From Pseudomonas leptonychotis (GTDB lineage Bacteria > Pseudomonadota > Gammaproteobacteria > Pseudomonadales > Pseudomonadaceae): 64,000 bases of DNA. The stretch is taken from assembly GCF_004920405.1 (NCBI RefSeq), contig NZ_RFLV01000002.1, positions 734,013 to 798,012 of the forward strand. Reading direction: 5' to 3'. Of this stretch, positions 48,225 to 57,138 are shown piece by piece. The notes under the pieces are model-generated. The model saw nothing but the letters and a program-made list of their open reading frames with translations. It was not told where the DNA came from and made no database searches. The number at the start of each line of letters is the position of its first letter. Position 1 is the first letter of the stretch. Made by a program: the position numbers and the translations under genes.

Positions 48225-49301
48225 ATGAGTAACGTACTGCGACAAACCTTTAGCTGGCATGCCGGGCCACCCGCCTGGGGCCCCGCCGTGGTCGCCGGTT
48301 TGGGCTGTGCACTGCCCTTGTTGCTGGGGTTATTCAGCGCTCACCCGGGGTTTCTGTGGGCCTCGGCAGGTGCTTTTCAGGCAGCCCAGGCCAACCCGTT
48401 GCACCGCCTCGGCATGTTGCGCATGCTCATGCTGTGCGGTCTGGGAGCCTGTAGCGCCGGCCTGGGTTTCTGGTCGGCCAGCCACCCTTACACCAGCTTT
48501 ATGATCTTTGCCGCGTTCGGCTTTCTCCTCGCCTGGTTGCAGCGTTTTGGCAGCGAAGCCGGCAAGCTGGGCATTGGCCTGGCCATCTGCCTGTGCCTGG
48601 GTCAAGGCCAGCAAGGCCTCGGTACGCTGAACAACCCATACGCCATTGCCATGTTGTTTATCCTTGGCGGGCTCTGGGTAATGCTGCTGGCCTTCGGCTT
48701 ACGCGGCATGCATGGCCTACGTATGTGGCCGTACATGCCGCGGTTTATCAGCATTTTCAAAGTGCTTAAACGCCACGCCAAGCGCCTGCCACAACAAAAA
48801 TGGCGGCTGCATGCGCTGGGCTGCACCCTGGCTTTTGCCCTCTCCGGCCTGATCGTCAACCTGGCAGAACTGCATCGCGGCTACTGGCTGACGCTGACGG
48901 TGGTGACCACCCTGCAGCTGGACTTCCAGGGCAGCCTGGTGCGTGCCGTGCAATCGATTCTGGCCAGTTTTGGCGCAGCAGCACTGCTACTTCTGCTCGG
49001 GCACAGCCTGCAGAACCCGGCGCTGATGGTGGCCACATTGCTTCCGCTGATCGCCCTTAGCCGCGCCCTACAGGCCAACCACTACGGTTTGTTTGTACTG
49101 CAGACCACGGTGTGTTTCGTACTGTTGGCAGAAAGCCTGGCGAATGACTGGCAACTGCCGCAAGTACGTCTGCTCAATAGCCTGATTGGCGTTGCGCTAG
49201 CACTGCTGGTGGCCTTGCTGATCTATGGTTTGGAGCACTGGTTGCAGCATCGACAGTTACTGCGCAAGCCCCGCACCACCAGCCCTACTGCACCGGACTA
49301 A
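48225..49301 (+). CDS. FUSC family (fusaric acid resistance-like) membrane protein
   Basis: 358 residues with about ten transmembrane segments in two blocks, separated by a basic cytoplasmic loop near residue 180 (FKVLKRHAKRLPQQKWRLHA). The second block carries the FUSC-like motif YWLTLTVVTTLQLDFQGSLV. Substrate unknown; FUSC proteins are aromatic-acid efflux pumps or components. It begins 3 bases after the dgt stop, so they are likely co-transcribed. Confidence 0.8.
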   Translation: MSNVLRQTFSWHAGPPAWGPAVVAGLGCALPLLLGLFSAHPGFLWASAGAFQAAQANPLHRLGMLRMLMLCGLGACSAGLGFWSASHPYTSFMIFAAFGFLLAWLQRFGSEAGKLGIGLAICLCLGQGQQGLGTLNNPYAIAMLFILGGLWVMLLAFGLRGMHGLRMWPYMPRFISIFKVLKRHAKRLPQQKWRLHALGCTLAFALSGLIVNLAELHRGYWLTLTVVTTLQLDFQGSLVRAVQSILASFGAAALLLLLGHSLQNPALMVATLLPLIALSRALQANHYGLFVLQTTVCFVLLAESLANDWQLPQVRLLNSLIGVALALLVALLIYGLEHWLQHRQLLRKPRTTSPTAPD

Positions 49302-49415
49302 GGCGCAACAAGCACCGCCGCCGCCCCCCCTTTAAAACCACACCCGTTAGCCAGGCACAACGCTTCAGCCTTCACTATGCTTGGGCCTTGGCTATAGCAT
49401 TTAGGGGCATGCGGG

Positions 49416-52373
49416 ATGCAGCAGAAACCACGGTCAAGGGAACGGCGTGTTCCGCTCCACATTCATATCAGCGTGCTATTTACCCTGCTGCTGCTGGGCT
49501 CAGGGGTGGTGCTGGGCTTCTTCAACTACCAGCAGACCAGCAACATCATCCTCACCAGCAGCGACCAGCTGTTCGGCCAGATGCGCAAAGAAGTGCAAAC
49601 AGACCTGCACAACACTTACCAACCGATACGTAACATGATCAACCTGCTCGCGCGCAACGAGCAGATCAATGGCCGTGACCGCCATGAACGCATGGTCATG
49701 CTGCCGATTTTCAGCCAGGCCCTGCATGACAACCCCAAGCTGGCCTCAATCTATGTCGGCTACGGGGATGGTGGCTTTTTTATGGTGCGGCCGCTGCGCA
49801 GTGAGAAACTGCGGCAGATCTTCTTTGCACCCGCCAATGCGGCCTATCAGGTGTGGAGCATTGACCGTATTAGCGAACAGCGGCTGGATTCCGAATACCT
49901 GTTCTTCGACGCTCAGCTGCAGCTCATTAGCCGCCGGCAGAACCTCAAGGAAACCTACGACCCGCGCAGCCGTCCCTGGTACAACAGCGCACTGCAAAGC
50001 CAGAAGCACTTCACCACCGCGCCTTATGCCTTCTTTTCCACCCAAGAAATCGGCACCACCATTGCGCGTAAAAGCAGCGATACCGCCGTTGTCGCAGCCG
50101 ACCTGACCCTTGACGACCTGTCCGCCACCCTGGCTGAACACCGCCTAACGCCCTCCACCGAAGTGGTGCTGTACAGCCCCGATGGCAGTGCCGTTGCCTA
50201 TCCAGACAGCTCGCGCTTGATTATTCCCGGGGAAAAACTGCAACTGGCGCAGGTCAAGGACCTCAGCCCGGTGTTGGCCGAATTTCTCAACCTCGGCCTG
50301 GATCAGGATCGCCAGGGCGCTGTGCAGTTGGGCAAGCAACGCTGGCAAATCGCCTATAGCCAATTCAGTGAAGGCGGACCGCAAGGGTTGCGCTTGGCTT
50401 TGCTGGCCCCGGAACGCGAGCTGCTGGCCGATGCATATCGCATCCGCTGGCAGGGTGCGGTATTGACGCTGGGCATCTTGCTGTTGTGCATCCCGATTGG
50501 CTGGCTACTGTCCAATATCCTGGTCAAGCCCTTGCGTCTGCTGGTGGCCGAAGCCGAAGCCATCCGCAGTTTCAACTTCGACTACCCGGCCAGTGGTCGC
50601 TCCTTCGTCAAGGAGGTCGATCAACTGGCAGTGTCCATGGGTCGCATGAAAGAGACCATTTCCAGTTTTCTCGATATTGCCGCCACATTGTCCGCAGAAA
50701 CCCGCTTCGATGCTCTACTACGCCGGGTATTGCGCGAAACCGTCGACCTCAGTGAAGCCAGCGGCGGCTTGCTCTACCTGCGCGACAGCAGCAGCGGCCG
50801 CCTGGAACCGTACGGCCTGTTTATCGACGAGCAGCAGCAAAACCTGCAAGAGCACCGCATCCCCAGCTTCGACCCCGACGACGCTGAGCTGCCCAGTTGG
50901 CTGGCGCAAACAGCAACGGGTGGCGCCAGCCTCACCGTGGCGCTGGGCTTCGAACATGCGCAGGGTTTCCAGAGCCTGCTGCACACCCTCGACAGCCCAC
51001 GCGCGCACCTGGTGTGTACCGGCCTGCATAACCGCCAGGGCCAGACCCTGGGGGTGCTTGTACTGCTGCACCGCGACACCGGCGATGAGGACGACTTAGC
51101 CATGCTGCGCCCGGAGCGGATTGCCTATGTCGAAGCCGTCTCCGCAGTCGCCGCCCTGTGTATCGAGAGCCAGCGCCTGCTTGATCAGCAGAAAAAATTG
51201 CTGGATGCCTTTATTCAGCTAATCGCCGGGGCTATCGACGCCAAGAGCCCCTACACCGGGGGTCATTGCCAACGCGTACCGGAAATCACCCTGATGCTCG
51301 CCCGCGCCGCAGCCACAAGCGACGAAGCTGCGTTCAGTGATTACCAGCCCAGCGACGAAGAATGGGAAGCCCTGCATATCGCCGCCTGGCTGCATGACTG
51401 CGGCAAGGTCACCGTACCCGAGTATGTGGTGGACAAAGCCACCAAACTGGAAACCATCAGCGACCGCATTCATGACGTACGTATGCGTTTCGAGGTACTC
51501 AAGCGTGATGCGTGGATCAGCTACTGGCAACACCTCAGTCAAGGCGGCGATGCCGCAACCCTGGGCCAGGTGCGCGATGAACTGCTCGTTACCCTAGATA
51601 ATGAGTTTGCCTTTATCGCCCGTTGCAACCTGGGTGGCGAAGCGATGGCCGAGGCCGACCTGGCGCGCTTGCGCAGCATCGCCGCACGCACGTGGACGCG
51701 CACGCTGGATGATCGCCTTGGGGTTTCTTGGGAAGAGAACCTGCGCCAGTCACGTACGCCCGCGCCGCCATTACCGGTGCAAGAGGCGCTACTGAGCGAC
51801 AAACCTGAGCACCTGATTGAGCGGCCGGACAGTGAGCTGATTGCCGAAGATAATCCGTGGGGCTTCAAGCTGGACGTACCCGCCTACAAACATAACCGCG
51901 GCGAGCTGTATAACCTGAGTATTGGCCGCGGCACCCTGACCAACGAAGAACGCTTCATCATCAATGGGCACATGGTGCAAACCATCCGCATGCTCAGCCA
52001 CCTGCCCTTCCCACCGCACCTGAGCAACGTGGCCGAGATCGCTGGCGGCCATCATGAAAAGATGGACGGCACCGGTTACCCGAAACGGCTGAAACGCGAG
52101 GACATGAGCCTGCCGGCACGGATAATGGCCATTGCCGATATTTTCGAAGCGCTGACTGCCGTGGATCGCCCCTACAAGAAAGGCAAGCTGTTGTCTGAGT
52201 CACTCAACATCATGGCGAGCATGTGCAAAAGCGCGCACATCGATCCGCAGCTGTTCAGTTTGTTCGTACGGGAAAAAATCTACCTGCGCTACGCCGAACG
52301 TTTTTTACGTCCTGAGCAGATTGATCTAGTCGATCACGATGCGCTGCTGGCCAAGGCTGGCCTGAGCGAATAG
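49416..52373 (+). CDS. Membrane HD-GYP cyclic-di-GMP phosphodiesterase with Cache, HAMP and GAF domains
   Basis: 985 residues. TM1 near 20-40 (HISVLFTLLLLGSGVVLGFF), a large periplasmic double-Cache sensor (YDPRSRPWYNSAL is diagnostic), TM2 near 350, HAMP, a GAF-like domain around 440-590 (ASGGLLYLRDSSSGRLEPYG), and a C-terminal HD-GYP domain. Catalytic residues: HCQRVPEI, H660-D661 in WLHDCGKVTVPEYVV, and HHEKMDGTGYP at 879-889. An insertion of about 160 residues separates the HD and GYP halves. Probably converts cyclic di-GMP to GMP or pGpG in response to an extracellular ligand. Confidence 0.93.
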   Translation: MQQKPRSRERRVPLHIHISVLFTLLLLGSGVVLGFFNYQQTSNIILTSSDQLFGQMRKEVQTDLHNTYQPIRNMINLLARNEQINGRDRHERMVMLPIFSQALHDNPKLASIYVGYGDGGFFMVRPLRSEKLRQIFFAPANAAYQVWSIDRISEQRLDSEYLFFDAQLQLISRRQNLKETYDPRSRPWYNSALQSQKHFTTAPYAFFSTQEIGTTIARKSSDTAVVAADLTLDDLSATLAEHRLTPSTEVVLYSPDGSAVAYPDSSRLIIPGEKLQLAQVKDLSPVLAEFLNLGLDQDRQGAVQLGKQRWQIAYSQFSEGGPQGLRLALLAPERELLADAYRIRWQGAVLTLGILLLCIPIGWLLSNILVKPLRLLVAEAEAIRSFNFDYPASGRSFVKEVDQLAVSMGRMKETISSFLDIAATLSAETRFDALLRRVLRETVDLSEASGGLLYLRDSSSGRLEPYGLFIDEQQQNLQEHRIPSFDPDDAELPSWLAQTATGGASLTVALGFEHAQGFQSLLHTLDSPRAHLVCTGLHNRQGQTLGVLVLLHRDTGDEDDLAMLRPERIAYVEAVSAVAALCIESQRLLDQQKKLLDAFIQLIAGAIDAKSPYTGGHCQRVPEITLMLARAAATSDEAAFSDYQPSDEEWEALHIAAWLHDCGKVTVPEYVVDKATKLETISDRIHDVRMRFEVLKRDAWISYWQHLSQGGDAATLGQVRDELLVTLDNEFAFIARCNLGGEAMAEADLARLRSIAARTWTRTLDDRLGVSWEENLRQSRTPAPPLPVQEALLSDKPEHLIERPDSELIAEDNPWGFKLDVPAYKHNRGELYNLSIGRGTLTNEERFIINGHMVQTIRMLSHLPFPPHLSNVAEIAGGHHEKMDGTGYPKRLKREDMSLPARIMAIADIFEALTAVDRPYKKGKLLSESLNIMASMCKSAHIDPQLFSLFVREKIYLRYAERFLRPEQIDLVDHDALLAKAGLSE

Positions 52374-52575
52374 AAGAGGTGTGGCGAGGAAAACAACAAC
52401 GGGGCATGCGCGATGCATACCCCGTTTACAGCAGCAGAATCGATTCACGATCTCGCGAGCTAGAGCCTGACAAGGTGAAAATGGCCGAGGGAGCAGAGTT
52501 TACGTGGTGTAAATAAGCATCTCGAGGCCATTTGCAACGCTGCCAGGCCAACGCGCAGCAGATCGTGGACGATTC

Positions 52576-52917
52576 TTAGGCCTGCTTGATCTGATTGTCT
52601 GGGTACCAGACATCAATCAGCGGGCTGGCGGTGAAGTCCACCAGCTCGTCACGGCCTTTGAGCCAGGCTTCTACGGCTGCGCGCTGCTCTTCGTTGACCG
52701 AGCCACGCTTGGCCAGACACACCAGACCGAAGTCATCGCCGCCAACATAACCCAGACCGTTGGCAGTCATGGCATCCAGCAGGAACTGCTCAAGGAAGGT
52801 ATCGATAGCTGCATCAGCCAGGTCTTCCTTGAAGTTCAGGTTCAGCTCAAAACCCAACTCCTGGAATTCATCCACGCAGAGTTTTTTGCGCAGACGGCGG
52901 GAACGATTAGTAGCCAT
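52576..52917 (-). CDS. yggL: YggL family 50S ribosome-associated protein
   Basis: 113 residues of the DUF469/YggL family: TNRSRRLRKKLCVDEFQELG at the start and a middle acidic part (FKEDLADAAIDTFLEQFLL), then LGYVGGDDFGLVCLAKRGSV. The frame extends upstream, but MATNRSRRLRKK is the natural start. YggL binds the large ribosomal subunit in E. coli. Follows the expected order before dacB. Confidence 0.9.
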   Translation of the reverse strand: MATNRSRRLRKKLCVDEFQELGFELNLNFKEDLADAAIDTFLEQFLLDAMTANGLGYVGGDDFGLVCLAKRGSVNEEQRAAVEAWLKGRDELVDFTASPLIDVWYPDNQIKQA

Positions 52918-53150
52918 GGAACAATCCTCAAGAGTGATAACGCGCGGCACTCTAGCAGTTTCGCGGCCTGCGCGCCCGTTTCGAAGACGACAGGTCGGCC
53001 AACGAACCACAGAAAAGCCTTATCTATGGCAATTACAGGCACTCCGACGGCCCTGTCTTGGGGCATAATTGCCACCCTTATCCAACCCGCGATGGCACCT
53101 CTTTATCTGCTTCGCGCCATTTCTCCCCTCAGCTGGAGGGTCATCACCCC

Positions 53151-54599
53151 ATGATCAAAATCCTGCGTAACCTGGCCATTGCCGGCCTGCTACTGCCTGT
53201 TTGCCTACCGCTGGCCGCCGCCACTAGCGGTATATCCAACAAAGTCCAACAGTCGCTCAAAGCCAACAAGATCAACAGCCAATCGTTGTCGGTGGTCACC
53301 GTGCCACTCAACGGTCCCGGCAGCAGCACCTTTTTTAATGCCGACATCTCCGTTAACCCAGCCTCCACCATGAAGCTGGTCACCACCTATGCGGCGCTCG
53401 AATTGCTCGGGCCGACTCACCAGTGGAAAACCGAATTTTTTACCGACGGCCAACTGAAGAATGGTGTGCTTAACGGCAACCTGTACCTCAAGGGCGGCGG
53501 CGACCCCAAACTGAACATGGAGAAACTCTGGCTACTGCTGCGTGACCTGCGCGCTAATGGCGTGCAGCAGATCAACGGCGATCTGGTGCTTGACCGCAGC
53601 CACTTCGTGCAACCGCAGTTGCCTAGCTTCAACGACGACAGCGGCGACGGTAACAAGCCCTTTCTGGTGACCCCTGACTCGCTGCTGGTCAACCTCAAAG
53701 CGCTGCGCTTTATCGCCCGTACCGACGGCGGCAAGGTGCATATTGTTGCCGAGCCGCCGATCGCCAGTATTCGCATCGATAACCGCGTTAAAGCCCTACC
53801 CGCGGCCAAGTGCCCAGGTTGGCCGGATGTGCGCTACAACCCGGTGACCGAGTTCGATGGCACCACAGTCATTGTCAGCGGCAAGTTGGCTGAAGGCTGC
53901 AGCTCGCAGACCTACCTGTCGCTACTCGATCACCCGAGCTACGCCGCAGGTGCCATCCGCGCCATCTGGCAGGAACTGGGTGGCAGCATCATGGGCAAGG
54001 ACCGCCTCGCTCCGGCGCCGGAGAAAGCGCGCTTGCTGGCCCGCGCCTATTCCCCAGACTTGACGGAAATCATCCGCGACATCAACAAATACAGTAACAA
54101 CACCATGGCCCGGCAGTTGTTCCTTAGCATCGGCGCGCAGTTTCGCAACTCTGCTGACCAAGACGACAGCAAGGCGGCGCAACGGGTTATTCGCAGCTGG
54201 TTAGCCCGCAAAGGCATCACCGCACCGCACCTGGTGATGGAGAACGGTTCAGGGCTATCACGCGCCGAGCGCGTCAGCGCCCGGGAAATGGCCGCCCTGT
54301 TGCAAGCCGCTTGGAAGAGCCCTTATGCCGCCGAATTTATGGCCTCGCTGCCGTTGGTGGCCATGGACGGCACCATGCGCAAACGCCTGCACCGCACTCC
54401 GCTGGTAGGTGAGGCGCGGATCAAGACCGGAACCCTCAACAACGTGCGCGCTATCGCCGGCTTCAGCCGCGACAGCAACGGTAATAGCTGGGCCGTGGTG
54501 GCGATCCTCAACGATCCGCGCCCGTGGGGTGCCTCGTCGATTCTCGATCAGGTGTTATTGGATTTGTATAAGCAGCCCAAAATCAGCGCCAAACGCTAG
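53151..54599 (+). CDS. dacB: D-alanyl-D-alanine carboxypeptidase/endopeptidase (PBP4, DacB)
   Basis: 482 residues with a Sec signal peptide (ILRNLAIAGLLLPVCLPLAA). Penicillin-binding motifs: SxxK in NPASTMKLVTTYAALEL, SxN in NKYSNNTMARQLFL and KTG in ARIKTGTLNNVRAI. Periplasmic class C low-mass PBP that trims peptidoglycan cross-links. GGAGG before the ATG at 53151. Corresponds to PA3047 in P. aeruginosa (from memory). Confidence 0.95.
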   Translation: MIKILRNLAIAGLLLPVCLPLAAATSGISNKVQQSLKANKINSQSLSVVTVPLNGPGSSTFFNADISVNPASTMKLVTTYAALELLGPTHQWKTEFFTDGQLKNGVLNGNLYLKGGGDPKLNMEKLWLLLRDLRANGVQQINGDLVLDRSHFVQPQLPSFNDDSGDGNKPFLVTPDSLLVNLKALRFIARTDGGKVHIVAEPPIASIRIDNRVKALPAAKCPGWPDVRYNPVTEFDGTTVIVSGKLAEGCSSQTYLSLLDHPSYAAGAIRAIWQELGGSIMGKDRLAPAPEKARLLARAYSPDLTEIIRDINKYSNNTMARQLFLSIGAQFRNSADQDDSKAAQRVIRSWLARKGITAPHLVMENGSGLSRAERVSAREMAALLQAAWKSPYAAEFMASLPLVAMDGTMRKRLHRTPLVGEARIKTGTLNNVRAIAGFSRDSNGNSWAVVAILNDPRPWGASSILDQVLLDLYKQPKISAKR

Positions 54600-54640
54600 C
54601 GGGCCAAGCCGAGCGGCGCGCAGCAGTGGCCGCCCAGCTT

Positions 54641-55114
54641 TTATTCCATCTCGCCGCACAGCTGCGCTGCGCGTAATAGCGCAGCTGTCAGGCTGTAGCG
54701 CTCCCACTCTTCGAGTCCTGCAAAGCGTGCAACAAACTCCGGCGGCAGTAGGCTGGGCGCTTGTTGCAACAATGCGCGGCCCTGCTCGCTGAGTAGCAAC
54801 CACTGTTTACGGCGATCCTGATCATCACGTTGGCGCTGTAACAGCCCCCGCTCTTCCAACCGATCCAGCATGCCCGACAAGGTCGCCGCCGTCAGGCTGA
54901 CGCGGCTACTTAGGTCACTGGCCGTCAAGCGCGCTTCCCCCGCCAACACCTGCAAAATCATCAGTTGCATCGGTGTTAATCCGCCAAATCGACTGAGGCG
55001 CTTGGCATGCACTTCACCCGCTTGCTGCAGGCGCCGTAATGCCTGAAACAATGGCAATTCGAACGCACAAACAGATGAAAATTCAATTTCAGTAGAAACC
55101 TTTTTATCTAACAT
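54641..55114 (-). CDS. MarR family transcriptional regulator
   Basis: 157 residues. Winged-helix core: LTPMQLMILQVLAGEARLTA, SRVSLTAATLSGMLDRLEER with the recognition helix, and the wing LLQRQRDDQDRRKQWLLL. Chosen start MLDKKVSTEIEF at 55114, which has AAGG six bases upstream; longer starts (55147) are possible. The N-terminal coding part is AT-rich. Divergent from asnO, so it probably controls the osmolyte locus. Confidence 0.88.
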   Translation of the reverse strand: MLDKKVSTEIEFSSVCAFELPLFQALRRLQQAGEVHAKRLSRFGGLTPMQLMILQVLAGEARLTASDLSSRVSLTAATLSGMLDRLEERGLLQRQRDDQDRRKQWLLLSEQGRALLQQAPSLLPPEFVARFAGLEEWERYSLTAALLRAAQLCGEME

Positions 55115-55226
55115 ATAGGCCTTATAAGCAGCATTAAACTTTGACATCAAAGCATTTTTTTGTTCTCCTGTAAAACGCTTGGCAATCTCGAGCCTCTCCC
55201 CAACGGCCACACCGGTAAGGAAAATT

Positions 55227-56996
55227 ATGTGCGGAATAGCTGGAGAACTACGCTTTGACCAACGACCGGCCGACCTGGCTGCAGTCGAGCGGATCACCCA
55301 TCACCTAGCCCCGCGCGGTCCCAATGCGCATGGCTTTCACAGTCAAGGGCCGATTGCCCTTGGCCATCGCCGGCTGAAGATCATGGATCTCGCCGAAGCC
55401 TCAGGCCAACCGATGATCGACAGCGATCTGGGCCTATCCATGGTGTTCAACGGCGCCATCTATAACTACCCGGAACTGCGCGACGAGCTGAAAGCGCTGG
55501 GTTATCGCTTCTTTTCCGGCGGCGACACCGAGGTTCTGCTCAAGGGCTATCACGCCTGGGGCAAAGACCTGCTGCCCAAGCTCAACGGCATGTTTGCCTT
55601 TGCGATCTGGGAGCGTGACAGCCAAGAGTTGTTCATTGCCCGCGACCGCCTTGGCGTTAAGCCGCTGTACCTGTCACGTACTGGCCAGCGTCTGCGCTTT
55701 GCTTCCAGCCTGCCGGCGCTGATGGCCGGTGGCGATATTGGCAAAACCCTCGACCCCATCGCGCTCAACCATTACCTGAACTTCCATGCGGTGGTGCCTG
55801 CGCCGCGCACCCTGCTGGCGGGCGTGGAGAAACTGCCACCAGCAACCTGGATGCGCATCGACGCAAAAGGTAACTGCGAGCAGCAAACCTGGTGGAACCT
55901 GGAGTTCGGCCCGCAGCGTGATGAAATCAGCTTTGGTCTGGACGAATGGAAAGAGCGCGTGCTGGACGGCATGCGTGAAGCGGTGTCGATCCGTCAGCGT
56001 GCGGCTGTAGATGTTGGTGTGCTGCTGTCTGGCGGAGTCGACTCGAGCATGCTGGTTGGCCTGCTGCGTGAAGCCGGGGTGGAAAACCTCTCGACCTTCT
56101 CCATCGGTTTTCAGGATGCCGGCGGCGAGCGCGGCGACGAGTTCCAGTATTCCGACCTGATCGCTGAACGCTTCGCCACTCAGCATCATCAGCTGCGCAT
56201 CGGCGAGCATGAGATTCTCGAACAGCTGCCGGCGGCCTTCCGCGCCATGAGCGAGCCGATGGTCAGCCACGACTGCATCGCCTTCTACCTGCTGTCACGG
56301 GAAGTGGCCAAGCACTGCAAAGTGGTGCAAAGCGGCCAGGGCGCCGACGAGCTGTTCGCCGGCTACCATTGGTACCCGCAGGTGGATGCCGCCGACGATG
56401 CCTTTGCTGCCTACCGCGCCGCCTTCTTCGATCGTGACTACGACGAATACGCCGCCTGCGTACAACCTGCCTGGCTGACTGGCGATGCCGCGGGTGACTT
56501 CGTCCGTGAGCACTTCGCCCAGCCCGGCGCAGTCGCTGCAGTGGACAAGGCGCTACGCTTGGACAGCACGGTGATGCTGGTCGATGACCCGGTTAAGCGG
56601 GTCGACAACATGACCATGGCCTGGGGCTTGGAAGCGCGTACGCCGTTCCTCGATTACCGTCTGGCCGAGCTTTCCGCACGCATTCCTGGGCGTTTCAAGC
56701 TGCCCGACGGCGGCAAGCACGTGCTCAAGGAAGCTGCGCGCCAGGTCATCCCCAGCGAGGTGATTGATCGGCCCAAAGGCTACTTCCCGGTACCGGGCCT
56801 CAAGCATCTGGAAGGCGCTACGCTGGGTTGGGTACGTGACCTCTTGCTGGACCCCAGCCAGGATCGCGGCCTGTTTAACCCAGCGATGCTTGACCGCTTA
56901 CTGAGTGACCCACATGGCCAGCTGACCCCGCTGCGTGGCTCCAAGTTGTGGCAGATGGCGGCGCTCAATCTGTGGTTGAACGAACACGGCCTGTAG
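55227..56996 (+). CDS. asnO: N-acetylglutaminylglutamine amidotransferase (AsnB-like)
   Basis: 589 residues, asparagine-synthetase-like. N-terminal glutaminase with Cys2 in MCGIAGELRFD and the class II signature LAPRGPNAHGF, GHRRLKIMDL. C-terminal synthetase with PP-loop VLLSGGVDSSMLVGLLRE. It makes the terminal amide of the compatible solute N-acetylglutaminylglutamine amide (NAGGN). AAGGA lies six bases upstream of the ATG at 55227. First gene of the osmolyte locus; matches the PA3459 position (from memory). Confidence 0.93.
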   Translation: MCGIAGELRFDQRPADLAAVERITHHLAPRGPNAHGFHSQGPIALGHRRLKIMDLAEASGQPMIDSDLGLSMVFNGAIYNYPELRDELKALGYRFFSGGDTEVLLKGYHAWGKDLLPKLNGMFAFAIWERDSQELFIARDRLGVKPLYLSRTGQRLRFASSLPALMAGGDIGKTLDPIALNHYLNFHAVVPAPRTLLAGVEKLPPATWMRIDAKGNCEQQTWWNLEFGPQRDEISFGLDEWKERVLDGMREAVSIRQRAAVDVGVLLSGGVDSSMLVGLLREAGVENLSTFSIGFQDAGGERGDEFQYSDLIAERFATQHHQLRIGEHEILEQLPAAFRAMSEPMVSHDCIAFYLLSREVAKHCKVVQSGQGADELFAGYHWYPQVDAADDAFAAYRAAFFDRDYDEYAACVQPAWLTGDAAGDFVREHFAQPGAVAAVDKALRLDSTVMLVDDPVKRVDNMTMAWGLEARTPFLDYRLAELSARIPGRFKLPDGGKHVLKEAARQVIPSEVIDRPKGYFPVPGLKHLEGATLGWVRDLLLDPSQDRGLFNPAMLDRLLSDPHGQLTPLRGSKLWQMAALNLWLNEHGL

Positions 56997-57008
56997 GACT
57001 CGTAGTGC

Positions 57009-57034
57009 ATAGGGTGATAGCACATCCACCCTAC
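57009..57034. repeat. Short inverted repeat of the GTAGGGTGGAT type, between asnO and ngg
   Basis: ATAGGGTG (57009-57016) and CATCCACCCTAC (57023-57034) form an imperfect hairpin in the 142-base gap after asnO. The same sequence family occurs in the ngg/peptidase gap at 58956-59039. Such elements are common intergenic repeats in Pseudomonas. Confidence 0.55.
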
Positions 57035-57138
57035 GCGTATCTGCGCACAGCCTAACCCGGATCTAATCCGTGGTGTCACGGCACAACCCACGCCCCTGCA
57101 GACCGGGGGCGTAGCGATAGAGGACGAGGGACATTCCC

